Source of the DNA: Paenibacillus cookii
GTDB lineage: Bacteria > Bacillota > Bacilli > Paenibacillales > Paenibacillaceae
DNA: 64,000 bases
Assembly: GCF_018333375.1 (NCBI RefSeq)
Contig: NZ_BORW01000002.1
Span: forward strand, 248,001 to 312,000
Direction of reading: 5' to 3'
The notes beneath the pieces were generated by a model. That model saw nothing but the letters and a program-made list of their open reading frames with translations, did no database searches and had not been told where the DNA came from. Positions 6,981 through 15,548 of this stretch are shown here, in pieces. How positions within the stretch are numbered: position 1 is the first letter of the stretch; the number at the start of each line of letters is the position of its first letter. Made by a program: the position numbers and the translations under genes.

Positions 6981-7825
6981 AGATTGCTTTTTCACCATGT
7001 CCAAACGATACCTTTGTCTTCCATGCATGGGCGCATGGCCTTATTCCGGGCGCACCGCAGCTGGAAGTTACCTATGCGGATATCGACATTACGAACCATC
7101 TGGCCGCCCAGGAACAAAGCGATTACGACGTGCTCAAAATTTCCTATGCGGCATTGCCTTGGGTGCTGGACCGCTACGCGCTTCTGCCATGCGGCGGCGC
7201 TCTCGGCAGAGGCTGCGGGCCGCTGGTGCTCGCGTCGGGCGGACCGGATGCGCCTACAAACGCCGAAGGCTTGTCCGGGCGGCGCGTAGCCGTTCCAAGC
7301 GAACGTTCCACCGCGTACCTGCTGTTCCGCTTATGGGCTGCCCAAAACGTCCCGAGAGGCATCGGGGAGATCGTCGTCATGCCGTTCGATCAAATCATGC
7401 CAGCCGTTCGCGACGGAAACATCGACGCCGGGCTTGTCATCCACGAAGCCAGATTTACGTATCCCAATTACGGCCTGACGTTGATGGCGGACCTGGGCAA
7501 CTGGTGGGAACAGGATACCGGGCTGCCGATCCCGCTCGGCGCCATCATCGCCAAACGGAATTTGGATCTCAAGGCCATTTCCGATTGGGCGCGCGCATCG
7601 GTGGAATATGCATGGGCGCATCCGGAAGCTTCCCGCGAGTACGTCCTCAGCCATGCCCAGGAAATGGATCCGAAGGTGGCCGACGCTCACATCGATTTGT
7701 ACGTCAATTCCTTTACCGCGAATTTGGGCGAAGACGGTTACGCCGCGATCTCTTCCCTGCTCACGCGCGCGGCCGATGAAGGTCTTGTCCCGCCGATCGA
7801 TCCCAAGGCGCTCCTGCTGCCTTAA
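6977..7825 (+). CDS. mqnD: 1,4-dihydroxy-6-naphthoate synthase MqnD
   Basis: A 282-residue enzyme that converts cyclic dehypoxanthine futalosine to 1,4-dihydroxy-6-naphthoate, late in futalosine-dependent menaquinone synthesis. It begins MKIAFSPCPNDTFVFHAW, the diagnostic SPCPNDT motif. It keeps the periplasmic-binding-protein-like fold motifs VPSERSTAYLLFRLW and GLVIHEARFTY. The length is normal for the family. GGAGG at 6961-6965 serves ATG 6977, and the start overlaps mqnB by four bases. A strong terminator follows, so the operon is just mqnB-mqnD. Confidence 0.95.
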   Translation: MKIAFSPCPNDTFVFHAWAHGLIPGAPQLEVTYADIDITNHLAAQEQSDYDVLKISYAALPWVLDRYALLPCGGALGRGCGPLVLASGGPDAPTNAEGLSGRRVAVPSERSTAYLLFRLWAAQNVPRGIGEIVVMPFDQIMPAVRDGNIDAGLVIHEARFTYPNYGLTLMADLGNWWEQDTGLPIPLGAIIAKRNLDLKAISDWARASVEYAWAHPEASREYVLSHAQEMDPKVADAHIDLYVNSFTANLGEDGYAAISSLLTRAADEGLVPPIDPKALLLP

Positions 7826-7829
7826 ACGG

Positions 7830-7869
7830 AAAAACCCGCGTTTCTATTGGCTTAGAAACGCGGGTTTTT
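7830..7869. terminator. Terminator between mqnD and the malic enzyme gene
   Basis: A 17-bp perfect stem AAAAACCCGCGTTTCTA and complement with a six-base loop. It is flanked by A and T runs and can stop transcription from both converging genes. Confidence 0.9.
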
Positions 7870-7886
7870 CTATATCGCAGGTGATC

Positions 7887-9290
7887 TTAGCGGAAATCTT
7901 TCGGAATTCTGCGGGCCACGCCGGTCAAAATCGCTGTCTGCACGACCGCTTTGCGGACTTCGATGACGACCTGGTCGTTAAAAATGCTCGGGATGATGTA
8001 CAGCTCGTTCAGCTCGCCGCCGGTCACGACCGATGCGATGGCGCGCGCGGCGGCCAGCTTCATCGGTTCGTTGATGCAGCGCGCCCTGCAGTCGAGCGCC
8101 CCGCGGAACAATCCGGGGAATACGAGCACGTTGTTGATCTGGTTCGGGAAATCGCTCCGGCCGGTAGCGTATACCCGTGCATGGGGAAGCGCCTCTTCGG
8201 GCGACACTTCGGGCACCGGATTGGCCATGGCGAAAACGATCGGATCGGGTCCCATTCCCCGGATATCCTCGCCGTTCAGCAAGTTCCCGCGGGATACGCC
8301 GATAAAGACGTCGGCGCCTTTAATGACTTCCTTCAGCGTTCCTCCCGTCGCCTCGACCTGAGGCTGGTCCGCCAGCCACTGCCACATCTCGTGTTCGTAC
8401 GTTCCGCCTCTGACGATCGCGCCTTCGCGGTCCACGGGCACCAATTTGGTCACGCCGGCGCTGAGCAGCATTTTGCAGATGGAAACCCCTGCGGCGCCGA
8501 TGCCGTTGACGACGACCCGGATGTTTTCGATCCGTTTGTTGACGACCTTTAAGGCGTTGAGCAGCCCCGCGATGACCACGACGGCCGTACCGTGCTGATC
8601 ATCGTGGAAGACCGGAATTTCCAGCTCCTCGGACAATCTTCTTTCGATTTCGAAGCAGCGCGGGGAGCTGATGTCCTCCAGGTTGATGCCGCCGAAAATC
8701 GGGCTCATCGCCTTAATGGTGCGGATGATCTCCTCCGTGTCGCGGGTATCCAAACAGATCGGGAACGCATCGACCCCGGCCAGCTGCTTGAACAGCATCG
8801 CTTTCCCTTCCATCACGGGAGCCGCCGCGTAAGGGCCAACGTCCCCGAGTCCGAGCACCGCCGTGCCGTCGCTGACGACGGCCACCGTATTGCGTTTGAT
8901 CGTCAACGAGTAAGCCTTTTCCGGATTTTCGTGGATTGCCGTGCAAACCTTCGCCACGCCTGGCGTATACACCCGGGACAGGTCGTCCCGGTTTTTGATC
9001 GGCAGCGTCGGCTGAATTTTGATTTTGCCGCCCAAATGAACGAGGAAGGTCCGGTCCGAAACGTTGATCAGGTTGATGCCATCCTGTTTCCTAAGCGATT
9101 CGACGACGTTGTCCTCTTCGGTGTCCACGACTTCGACGGTAATGTCCCTGACCGAAGAATCTTTTCCCGGCCTGATCACGTCGATGGACGTGATATCTCC
9201 CCCGGATTTGCTGATTGCGGCAGCAACATCCCCAAAGGTGACCTTCGCATGATCAAGTTCAACGCGCAGAATGATACTCGTGTTTGCCAT
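7887..9290 (-). CDS. NAD(P)-dependent malic enzyme with N-terminal ACT domain
   Basis: A 467-residue cytosolic enzyme that oxidatively decarboxylates malate to pyruvate. Residues 1-80 form an ACT-like regulatory domain (IILRVELDHAKVTFGDVA). The malic N-terminal domain follows, with the catalytic tyrosine region SRVYTPGVA, the lysine loop MEGKAML and the metal site FHDDQHGTA. The NAD-binding domain carries GIGAAGVSI. ATG 9290 has GGGAGGAA upstream; the longer frame to 9305 does not. The ACT domain suggests allosteric control by an amino acid or similar effector. The gene is monocistronic and converges on mqnD. Confidence 0.93.
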   Translation of the reverse strand: MANTSIILRVELDHAKVTFGDVAAAISKSGGDITSIDVIRPGKDSSVRDITVEVVDTEEDNVVESLRKQDGINLINVSDRTFLVHLGGKIKIQPTLPIKNRDDLSRVYTPGVAKVCTAIHENPEKAYSLTIKRNTVAVVSDGTAVLGLGDVGPYAAAPVMEGKAMLFKQLAGVDAFPICLDTRDTEEIIRTIKAMSPIFGGINLEDISSPRCFEIERRLSEELEIPVFHDDQHGTAVVVIAGLLNALKVVNKRIENIRVVVNGIGAAGVSICKMLLSAGVTKLVPVDREGAIVRGGTYEHEMWQWLADQPQVEATGGTLKEVIKGADVFIGVSRGNLLNGEDIRGMGPDPIVFAMANPVPEVSPEEALPHARVYATGRSDFPNQINNVLVFPGLFRGALDCRARCINEPMKLAAARAIASVVTGGELNELYIIPSIFNDQVVIEVRKAVVQTAILTGVARRIPKDFR

Positions 9291-9432
9291 GATGCTTCCT
9301 CCCAAAAATATATGTAGTCATCCTCATGTAATCGATTTCAGCACGCACATATCATAACAGCCGAAGGGCTCCAATACAAGCCTCCTTCGAATCATTCTGC
9401 TTCCATTTTCGTCTCCGGACGGAGGACAAAAC

Positions 9433-9936
9433 TCAAGGAATGTTGGCGTGGTGCGCATTCGACGTCCTTTTGTTCGTTTCATGCACTCCCATAACGACGG
9501 CGATCAATTCGTGGCTCCCCAAACGTTCGGATTCGTTCCGCAGGCAAAAAGCTCCGGATTCGAACCAGCCGTTCACCTTTTCGAATTGGGCAACCGCGAT
9601 CCCGCGCTCGTCGGTGATCGAATATTCCTTGAAGAACGCGGGCGAAAAAATTTCGTAAATTCCTCTCCCCTCTGATTCGTAAATGAATTTTTTCGACATG
9701 AAACTGAGACGGTGTTTCAGCACGCCCAGCAGGCTTCCGTCCGCCCCCGTCACCTCCCATTTGTTTGACATGAACCGGAACTTTCCGCTGCAAACCAGGT
9801 TCCCGCCGGCATCCAGCACGTCGAGCGACGAGCCGAACGCGCTTTTCAAATCCAATGTCCCTGCAGGCTCCCGCCTGGCGTTGACGATATCCGTACGGCC
9901 CGCATTAAAGAAATTATCTCTAAAGTACAGCTCCAA
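9433..9936 (-). CDS. LURP-one/Tubby-like (DUF567) family protein
   Basis: A 167-residue beta-barrel-type protein of the LURP-one-related family. Repeating elements support this: an N-terminal LELYFRDNFFNAGRTDI, GSSLDVLDAGG, KFRFMSNKWEV and SLLGVLKHRL, then a matching second half with FIYESEGRGIYEI and EYSITDERGIAVAQF. No catalytic residues are known for these proteins, and bacterial members are of unknown role, possibly lipid-linked as in scramblase relatives. The start is taken as TTG 9936, eight bases after AAGAAGG; the GTG at 9945 overlaps that site. The gene is single. Confidence 0.8.
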   Translation of the reverse strand: MELYFRDNFFNAGRTDIVNARREPAGTLDLKSAFGSSLDVLDAGGNLVCSGKFRFMSNKWEVTGADGSLLGVLKHRLSFMSKKFIYESEGRGIYEIFSPAFFKEYSITDERGIAVAQFEKVNGWFESGAFCLRNESERLGSHELIAVVMGVHETNKRTSNAHHANIP

Positions 9937-9990
9937 GATCGGCACCTTCTTTCAAAGACGAATTCTTCGTTCACCGTTCACGGAGTAAGA

Positions 9991-10023
9991 AAGCCATGGA
10001 CAAAATGACACGATCCATGGCTT
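9991..10023. repeat. 10-bp inverted repeat
   Basis: AAGCCATGGA and TCCATGGCTT flank a 13-base loop between two minus-strand genes. There is no T-run on either side, so terminator function is doubtful. Confidence 0.45.
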
Positions 10024-10125
10024 ATGTTCATGCAAACGCTGCATATTTTCGGTTTTCAAGCCTCCGTTAACATCACGGCAAACGACAAGACAATTTTATA
10101 CTATTTTAGGCATTTTTTCTATACG

Positions 10126-11016
10126 CTAGGCCTGGTTCAGCTCGCATTTCATATGTACCTGATGAACCGTGGCTTTGAAGCCGGCTTCCTCCAGAACTCG
10201 TATGAGGCGCTCCTTGGATACCCGCAGATTGACGGCGCGGCGCGTTATATTGGCATCCAGCGGGGCATATGCCCGGGACAACAGCGCTTTGAGGAGCTCC
10301 GGGGCTCGCTCTCCCGTATCTTCTACGGTCCGGCACTGGTACAGAATCGTCGCCTGATGTTCTCCGCCCGCGTCCATCGTTTTTCTAAACAGCGCATAAC
10401 CCGCAAGTTCCCCATTTGCGTCCGTTGCGATGACCGATTCGCCGCCGGCGATGTTTTCCCAATGGGTTTGCCACGGCAGGTCTCCGACCGGAAGGTTGAA
10501 CCGCTGAACATCCCGGGGCAGGCCGAACCGGAATTGGTAGGCATCCTCCCCCTCCGACGCCAAAGCATCGGGTTTCAATCCTTCCTTTTGCTCGTAAAAT
10601 CTTAAATCCCCGATCCATCGGTATCCCATCTTCGCATACAGCTTGATCGCCGGTTCATTTTCGCTCAGCGCCTCCAGCAGGGCCACCTCGGCGCCTTTTT
10701 CCCTGCAGACGTCAAGCGCCGCCCCGATCAGCTGTTTGCCGAGCCCCCGGCCCCTGTATTCCGGAATGATCCCCGTGCCCCCGTTCCAGGCCGTCAACCG
10801 TCCGTCGACGGTGCGAAAACCGTTCATGACGAAACCTACCGGCTTGCCTTGATCGCAGATCGCGATCGACGCCTCCATGGAGAGCTGGTTCTCCGGAATC
10901 CGTTTGATGAACGCGTCGACGCTCATCGTCATGTCGAATGCGTATCCTTTGAAGCCTTCGTTCCACAACCGGGTAAGCTCACTCGCCGAAAATTCGCTAA
11001 ACTTCACAATTTCCAT
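10126..11016 (-). CDS. GNAT family N-acetyltransferase (two-domain)
   Basis: A 296-residue protein with an N-terminal GNAT domain. The acetyl-CoA-binding motif A reads GIIPEYRGRGLGKQLI, followed by EVALLEALSENEPAIKLYAKMGY. The C-terminal half (from about residue 150) is a second, degenerate GNAT-like domain ending in SKERLIRVLEEAGFK and MKCELNQ. The substrate is unknown. ATG 11016 is chosen as the first residue of the conserved MEIVKF start; AGGGGAG lies about 12 bases upstream, a little far. The gene is isolated, with no operon partner. Confidence 0.88.
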   Translation of the reverse strand: MEIVKFSEFSASELTRLWNEGFKGYAFDMTMSVDAFIKRIPENQLSMEASIAICDQGKPVGFVMNGFRTVDGRLTAWNGGTGIIPEYRGRGLGKQLIGAALDVCREKGAEVALLEALSENEPAIKLYAKMGYRWIGDLRFYEQKEGLKPDALASEGEDAYQFRFGLPRDVQRFNLPVGDLPWQTHWENIAGGESVIATDANGELAGYALFRKTMDAGGEHQATILYQCRTVEDTGERAPELLKALLSRAYAPLDANITRRAVNLRVSKERLIRVLEEAGFKATVHQVHMKCELNQA

Positions 11017-11167
11017 GTCCCATCGTTCTCCCCTGCTCAACATTTTCATCGATAGGCGGGCCCGAAAAGCGGCCAGCGTTCAGACGCCTGCCATGATTAT
11101 CTCTTGATTCGCGCCCCGGAGCAAGCACGCCCCGGACAATCCATTCGTATCCTCTTCGGCAACAACA

Positions 11168-11971
11168 TCACGCTTGCCTTAAGAATTTCGCTTCGGCTTC
11201 TTGAACCGCGCTTTCGGAAAGAGGATCTTGATCCGAAAATAAATCGGGGTGGTCCTGCAACATTCCGCTTATGACCTCCGTCATTCGGACGGCATCGCAT
11301 GCCCAGCAATCCGCCTCCCCCAATTTCGTCCGGCGGATCGCCCCTGTCCGCTCAAGAATTCCCTCCACCTTCCAGAAATGTTCCGACCACGGAAGTCCGC
11401 AATGGCGCCGGGACGGAACCGGAATTTCCGTGCCATCGCCAAGCACGACGATCAGGTTTTCATGGCCGTCGGTCAGTCTGCCGGGAACATCCGCCCATTC
11501 CTCGATTCCGTGAATAAACGTGTTGCGCCTTAAATCCACCCCGACAAGCAGGATGGTCGCTTTGCGGTCCAGCAGTTTCCCCCACGGGGATTCCCTGTGG
11601 CACGGCGTGTCATACCGCTCCGCCCCGGCAACAAAATCCCCGGCATCCCTGCCTAAAGCGGCGACGGAGTGCGTCGGATGATACGAACGAACCACTCCCT
11701 TGCGTTTGCGGAACAATTCCGGCAAAATGCCGACGCACGAAGGCGACGATTCGACATAAAATTTGGGATTATCGGCCTGAATGTATGACCATGTATGGGT
11801 TGGCAGAACGAGCAGGCCCTCCCGCATGTATTCGCTCAGCGCATCCAAAACCGTATCCGCTCCTCCTTCCACTTCCCCGACGCTTTTCATGGAAGAATGA
11901 ACGAGCAGCGTCCCCTTCCGGTCGATTCCGGCCGCTTCCAGCTGATCGATTAAACTACGACGCGTATGCAT
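11168..11971 (-). CDS. AAC(3)-family N-acetyltransferase (YokD-like)
   Basis: A 267-residue member of the antibiotic NAT (aminoglycoside 3-N-acetyltransferase-like) family. The sequence shows LLVHSSMKSVGEVEGG (CoA site), LVLPTHTWS, the HPTHSVAALG histidine motif and TPCHRESPWGKLL, in the family's order. The length is normal. GGAGG lies eight bases before ATG 11971. Chromosomal members in Bacillales often do not confer aminoglycoside resistance, so calling it a resistance gene would go beyond the sequence. It is monocistronic, transcribed away from the OatA-like gene. Confidence 0.88.
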   Translation of the reverse strand: MHTRRSLIDQLEAAGIDRKGTLLVHSSMKSVGEVEGGADTVLDALSEYMREGLLVLPTHTWSYIQADNPKFYVESSPSCVGILPELFRKRKGVVRSYHPTHSVAALGRDAGDFVAGAERYDTPCHRESPWGKLLDRKATILLVGVDLRRNTFIHGIEEWADVPGRLTDGHENLIVVLGDGTEIPVPSRRHCGLPWSEHFWKVEGILERTGAIRRTKLGEADCWACDAVRMTEVISGMLQDHPDLFSDQDPLSESAVQEAEAKFLRQA

Positions 11972-12167
11972 GGTATGCCTCCTAAAAATTCATCCTATGG
12001 ACCATTTGTCCCCAGTATACCGCAGTCAGCCGCAATAACAACCCGCCCTTTAGGCTTTATTTCGCTGCCAAGCCCGTGAGGAATGATGTTTATCCGGACC
12101 GGGTGCGCGGTCGTATTCGTAGCTGCAGCCTACCTCATGAACAAAATGTGAATGGAAAGCAATCTTT

Positions 12168-12196
12168 TTGTAACTTTAAACGGAAACGCTTATGAT
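12168..12196 (+). promoter_or_regulatory. Promoter of the small ORF/acyltransferase unit
   Basis: TTGTAA (12168-12173) and TATGAT (12191-12196) are spaced by 17 bp. The stretch between the AAC(3) gene and the small ORF otherwise holds nothing recognisable. Confidence 0.55.
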
Positions 12197-12256
12197 AAAG
12201 TAAGTACCTGTGAACCCCTTCATTGACATCATCATCCGTACGGAGGCATCCAGATC

Positions 12257-12349
12257 ATGAACATAAGCGAATCGATCTTTTCCGCATACATATCCCGCTT
12301 TTTAAGGGACCGATCCGGTTTGGAAAGCAGGGTTAGTCCATATGTCTAA
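12257..12349 (+). CDS. 30-codon leader ORF overlapping the acyltransferase start
   Basis: This short ORF (MNISESIFSAYISRFLRD then GLESRVSPYV) has a much better ribosome site (CGGAGG at 12241-12246, ten bases before ATG 12257) than the downstream acyltransferase. Its stop TAA (12347-12349) lies inside the first codons of that gene, whose ATG is at 12342. This is the layout of a coupled leader: ribosomes finishing the short ORF could re-initiate at the overlapping start. The peptide is amphipathic at best; no function of its own is evident. Confidence 0.5.
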   Translation: MNISESIFSAYISRFLRDRSGLESRVSPYV

Positions 12350-14489
12350 TCAGTTATCCAACAGCAAACGTTACATGCCGGGTCTTGACGGTCTGCGGAC
12401 GCTGGCGTTGTTTTTTGTCGTTTTGTACCATCTGAACGTCGAATGGGCCCCGGGAGGACTGCTCGGCGTCAGCATCTTTTTTGTTTTATCCGGATATTTG
12501 ATCACGGATTTGCTCACCGCGGAATGGAGCCGCAGCCGGTCGATCGACCTGAAATCGTTTTGGATCAGGCGATGCCGCAGGCTGCTCCCTGCCATGCTCG
12601 TCATGATGGCGGCCGTCGTGGCGTGGGTCACCCTTTTTGACCGTTCCTTGATATCCGTCTTGCGCGGCGACGTTGTTTCTTCGCTTTTATACATAAACAA
12701 TTGGTATTCGATTTTCCATGAGGTATCCTATTTCGAAAAATTCGGACCCCAATCCCCGTTCGGGCATATGTGGTCGCTGGCGGTCGAGGAACAGTTTTAC
12801 CTCTTGTGGCCCATATTGCTGCTCATTGGCATGAAACAGATGAAAAAACGCGGGCCGGTCTTTTTGCTTGCCCTGGCTTTGGCGGTTTTGTCGGCCCTTG
12901 CCATGCTTTTGCTATACAATCCCGACACGGATCCAAGCCGGGTCTATTACGGCACCGACACGCGCGCGTTTTCGCTGCTGATCGGGGCTGCTCTCAGCAT
13001 CGTTTGGCCCAGCCGGAACATGTCCGCCGCAGCCGGGCCCGGAACACGCGTTACGCTTAACCTGATCGGGGCGGTTGGGTTGGGTTCGATTTTTAGGATG
13101 GTATGGAAAACCAACGAATACGACCCCTTTTTATATCCGTACGGATTCCTGCTCCTGTCGCTGCTCACCGCCATCGTGATTGCCTCCGCCGCGCATCCGG
13201 CAAGCTTCGTAGGCAGGCTGCTCGGCATGAAGCCGCTGCGTTGGATCGGGGTGCGAACCTATGGGATATATTTATGGCATTATCCGGTCATTCTGCTTTC
13301 GGGCGGCGCGAATGCCGAACCGAACGTATGGCGCGCCCTGCTGCAAACGGCTTTAAGCGTCGCGCTGGCCTGCCTGTCCTATAAATACATCGAAGAGCCG
13401 GTCCGGGGAGGCCTCGTCGACAGGTCGTGGCGCAAACTCCGCAAAGGCAGCGTAAACTTGTCCCTCGTGCCGATGAAAGGCTGGGTCACGTTAGCCTCCG
13501 TGCTGCTGATGGTCGTCGTGTCCTTTGCCGGATTCGCCATGCGGGCGCCGGTGAGCGCGTCAAAGCTGCACCAGGAGGCGGCGGCCGCGCAAGTATGGGC
13601 CCCGTCCGAAACCCCGGCAGAACCGGCTGCGGGTCCGGCGGGAGAAGTAGGCGGGGACGTGCCGCCGGTGAAAGGGGCGCCGGAAAGCACGGCGGCCAAA
13701 TACGATGGCGGGGAAGCCGGCCGGCCGGATCAGCCGATCGGAGGCACCGACGAACCCGCGGATGATCCGGCGAAAAAACCGGCAGCGGACGCGGAGGCAC
13801 CGGCGAATTCGGGCAGCGGCCGGCAGCCGGCGGGCAAGGAGGGCGCACCCGAAGAGGGCTCATCCAAAGAAGGTTCAGCCAAAGCGGGTACAGCCAATGG
13901 TGGTTCAGCTGCAACCGACGAACCTAAGGATTCCGCAAGCCAACCTGGCAAAACGAAACCTCCGCGTGCATCGGCCGGCGGCAAAACGCAGGTTCCTGGC
14001 GCTCCGAAAAGCGGCAAAAGCGTTCCGGTGACGGCCATCGGCGACTCGATCATGCTGGATGCGGAGCCTTATTTGCAGCAGCTGATCCCCGGTGCGGTGA
14101 TCGACGGCAAAATCGGAAGGCAAATGGCCGAGGCGCCGGAACTGGTCGCCCGTCTCCGGGAAGAAGGCAAGCTGGGCGATCAGGTCGTGATCGAGCTGGG
14201 CACGAACGGCCCGTTCAGCAGCAAACAGCTGATGTCGCTTCTGGATTCCATGCAGGACGTGCGCAAGGTCGTGCTGGTGAATGCGAGGGTTCCGCGCAGC
14301 TGGGAGAGCGTCGTCAACGCCTCGATCAAAAAAACGGCTTCCGCTTATCCGAATGCGGTGCTGCTCGATTGGCACGGGGCCAGCGAAGGCCAATCGTATT
14401 TCGAACCCGACGGCGTCCATTTGAAGCCGGAAGGCGGAGAAACGCTGGCGGAGCTGATCGCCCAAGCGGTCGGATACGGCAAATCGTAA
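12342..14489 (+). CDS. OatA-type acyltransferase 3 with C-terminal SGNH domain
   Basis: A 715-residue membrane protein. Residues 10-350 form the Acyltransferase-3 domain with about ten membrane helices: GLDGLRTLALFFVVLYH with the conserved His30, FFVLSGYLITDLL, MWSLAVEEQFYLLWP and GIYLWHYPV. A low-complexity Ala/Pro/Gly/Lys/Glu-rich linker spans roughly 405-560. The extracytoplasmic SGNH esterase-fold domain follows, with GDS (Ser569), the GTNG block and the DxxH pair (Asp690, His693). OatA proteins O-acetylate MurNAc of peptidoglycan and give lysozyme resistance; related enzymes modify teichoic acids or glycans. Its own ribosome site is weak, and translation is probably coupled to the 30-codon ORF overlapping its start. 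Confidence 0.9.
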   Translation: MSNQLSNSKRYMPGLDGLRTLALFFVVLYHLNVEWAPGGLLGVSIFFVLSGYLITDLLTAEWSRSRSIDLKSFWIRRCRRLLPAMLVMMAAVVAWVTLFDRSLISVLRGDVVSSLLYINNWYSIFHEVSYFEKFGPQSPFGHMWSLAVEEQFYLLWPILLLIGMKQMKKRGPVFLLALALAVLSALAMLLLYNPDTDPSRVYYGTDTRAFSLLIGAALSIVWPSRNMSAAAGPGTRVTLNLIGAVGLGSIFRMVWKTNEYDPFLYPYGFLLLSLLTAIVIASAAHPASFVGRLLGMKPLRWIGVRTYGIYLWHYPVILLSGGANAEPNVWRALLQTALSVALACLSYKYIEEPVRGGLVDRSWRKLRKGSVNLSLVPMKGWVTLASVLLMVVVSFAGFAMRAPVSASKLHQEAAAAQVWAPSETPAEPAAGPAGEVGGDVPPVKGAPESTAAKYDGGEAGRPDQPIGGTDEPADDPAKKPAADAEAPANSGSGRQPAGKEGAPEEGSSKEGSAKAGTANGGSAATDEPKDSASQPGKTKPPRASAGGKTQVPGAPKSGKSVPVTAIGDSIMLDAEPYLQQLIPGAVIDGKIGRQMAEAPELVARLREEGKLGDQVVIELGTNGPFSSKQLMSLLDSMQDVRKVVLVNARVPRSWESVVNASIKKTASAYPNAVLLDWHGASEGQSYFEPDGVHLKPEGGETLAELIAQAVGYGKS

Positions 14490-14550
14490 ACGTTGTTGCC
14501 ATGATCCCTGATCCCGCGGATCGATGGCTATCTTAAACTTTCCGATGCCC

Positions 14551-14586
14551 AAAAAAGGACCTCTTCATTCGAAGAGGTCCTTTTCC
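14551..14586. terminator. Terminator between the OatA-like gene and ddl
   Basis: A perfect 14-bp stem AAAAGGACCTCTTC and complement with a 4-base loop. It is flanked by A and T runs and works in both directions between converging genes. Confidence 0.9.
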
Positions 14587-14597
14587 CATGGATGCAG

Positions 14598-15548
14598 TCA
14601 CCCTGCCTGCTGCCGGCGACTGCTGCCAATGACGCCATTTTCCGTATTCGGCCTTGCCGCCAAGGATCCTTCGATGATGGCATCCAGCAGCTTCGCGAAA
14701 GAGATTCCCGCCGCAAGCGCGCTTTGCGGCAGCAGGCTGGTCCGGGTCATGCCGGGCAGCGTGTTGACTTCGAGAATATACGGAATGCCGTCCTTCAGCA
14801 TCATATCGACTCGGGCATACACCGAACACTTCATCGCCCGGAAGCTTTTGACGGCCGCATCGCGGATGCGTTGTTCAAGCTCCGGTTCGAACGCCGCGAC
14901 ACGCTCGTCGCTTTGCCCCGGCTCGTATTTGGACGTATAATCGAAAAATTCGGCGCTTGGTTTAATCGACAAGATCGGCAACAGCTCCCCGTTCAGCATC
15001 CCGCACGTGATCTCCTCGCCGTCGATATAAGCTTCCACGAGCACCTCTTCGCCATAGGAAAAGGCGGTCTCCGCCGCCTGCCGCAGACTTGGTTCGTCCC
15101 TGACCAAGGTAACCCCGATGCTGGAACCCCCGGCATTCGGTTTGACTACGAGCGGATACCCGAGCGCGGCGACCTGCGGACTCCGGATATCGTCCAACCG
15201 GCGGAGAAGCACCCAATCCGGCGTACGCAGGCCTTCGCAACGCAGCAGTTTTTTGCTTACATCTTTATCCATGCACAATGCGCTGGACAGCAGCGAACAT
15301 CCCGTATAGGGGATCCCCATCGTTTCAAGCGTGCCTTGAATCGTGCCGTCCTCGCCGAAGCTTCCATGGAGGGCGAGCAACGCCAGATCGATCCCTTGCG
15401 CCTGCGCAAGCAAATCCTGTTTATACCGAATCTCGATCGGGACCGCCTCGTATTTCGTCCGGTCCAGATGAGCCATCATTTCTTTCCCGGTCGCCAGCGA
15501 CACTTCCCTCTCGGAAGAAACCCCGCCCATAATGATGCCTACCTTCAT
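14598..15548 (-). CDS. ddl: D-alanine--D-alanine ligase
   Basis: A 316-residue ATP-grasp ligase that joins two D-Ala for peptidoglycan precursors. Visible motifs are GGVSSEREVSLATG at the N-terminus, HGSFGEDGTIQG, the ATP loop KPNAGGSSIGV, YARVDMM and the metal-binding EVNTLPGMT. ATG 15548 has GGAGG nine bases upstream; the open frame upstream is only overlap with the regulator gene. The start overlaps the stop of the MocR gene (ATGA), so they are one transcription unit. The C-terminal tail after IIEGSLAA is a little longer than usual. A vancomycin-type D-Ala-D-Lac ligase is not suggested, since no vanH or vanX is nearby. Confidence 0.92.
   Translation of the reverse strand: MKVGIIMGGVSSEREVSLATGKEMMAHLDRTKYEAVPIEIRYKQDLLAQAQGIDLALLALHGSFGEDGTIQGTLETMGIPYTGCSLLSSALCMDKDVSKKLLRCEGLRTPDWVLLRRLDDIRSPQVAALGYPLVVKPNAGGSSIGVTLVRDEPSLRQAAETAFSYGEEVLVEAYIDGEEITCGMLNGELLPILSIKPSAEFFDYTSKYEPGQSDERVAAFEPELEQRIRDAAVKSFRAMKCSVYARVDMMLKDGIPYILEVNTLPGMTRTSLLPQSALAAGISFAKLLDAIIEGSLAARPNTENGVIGSSRRQQAG

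Noticed and set aside
11168..11971. Acquired aminoglycoside resistance gene
   Set aside because: The family matches, but base composition, context and lack of mobile elements point to a resident chromosomal gene of the YokD type.
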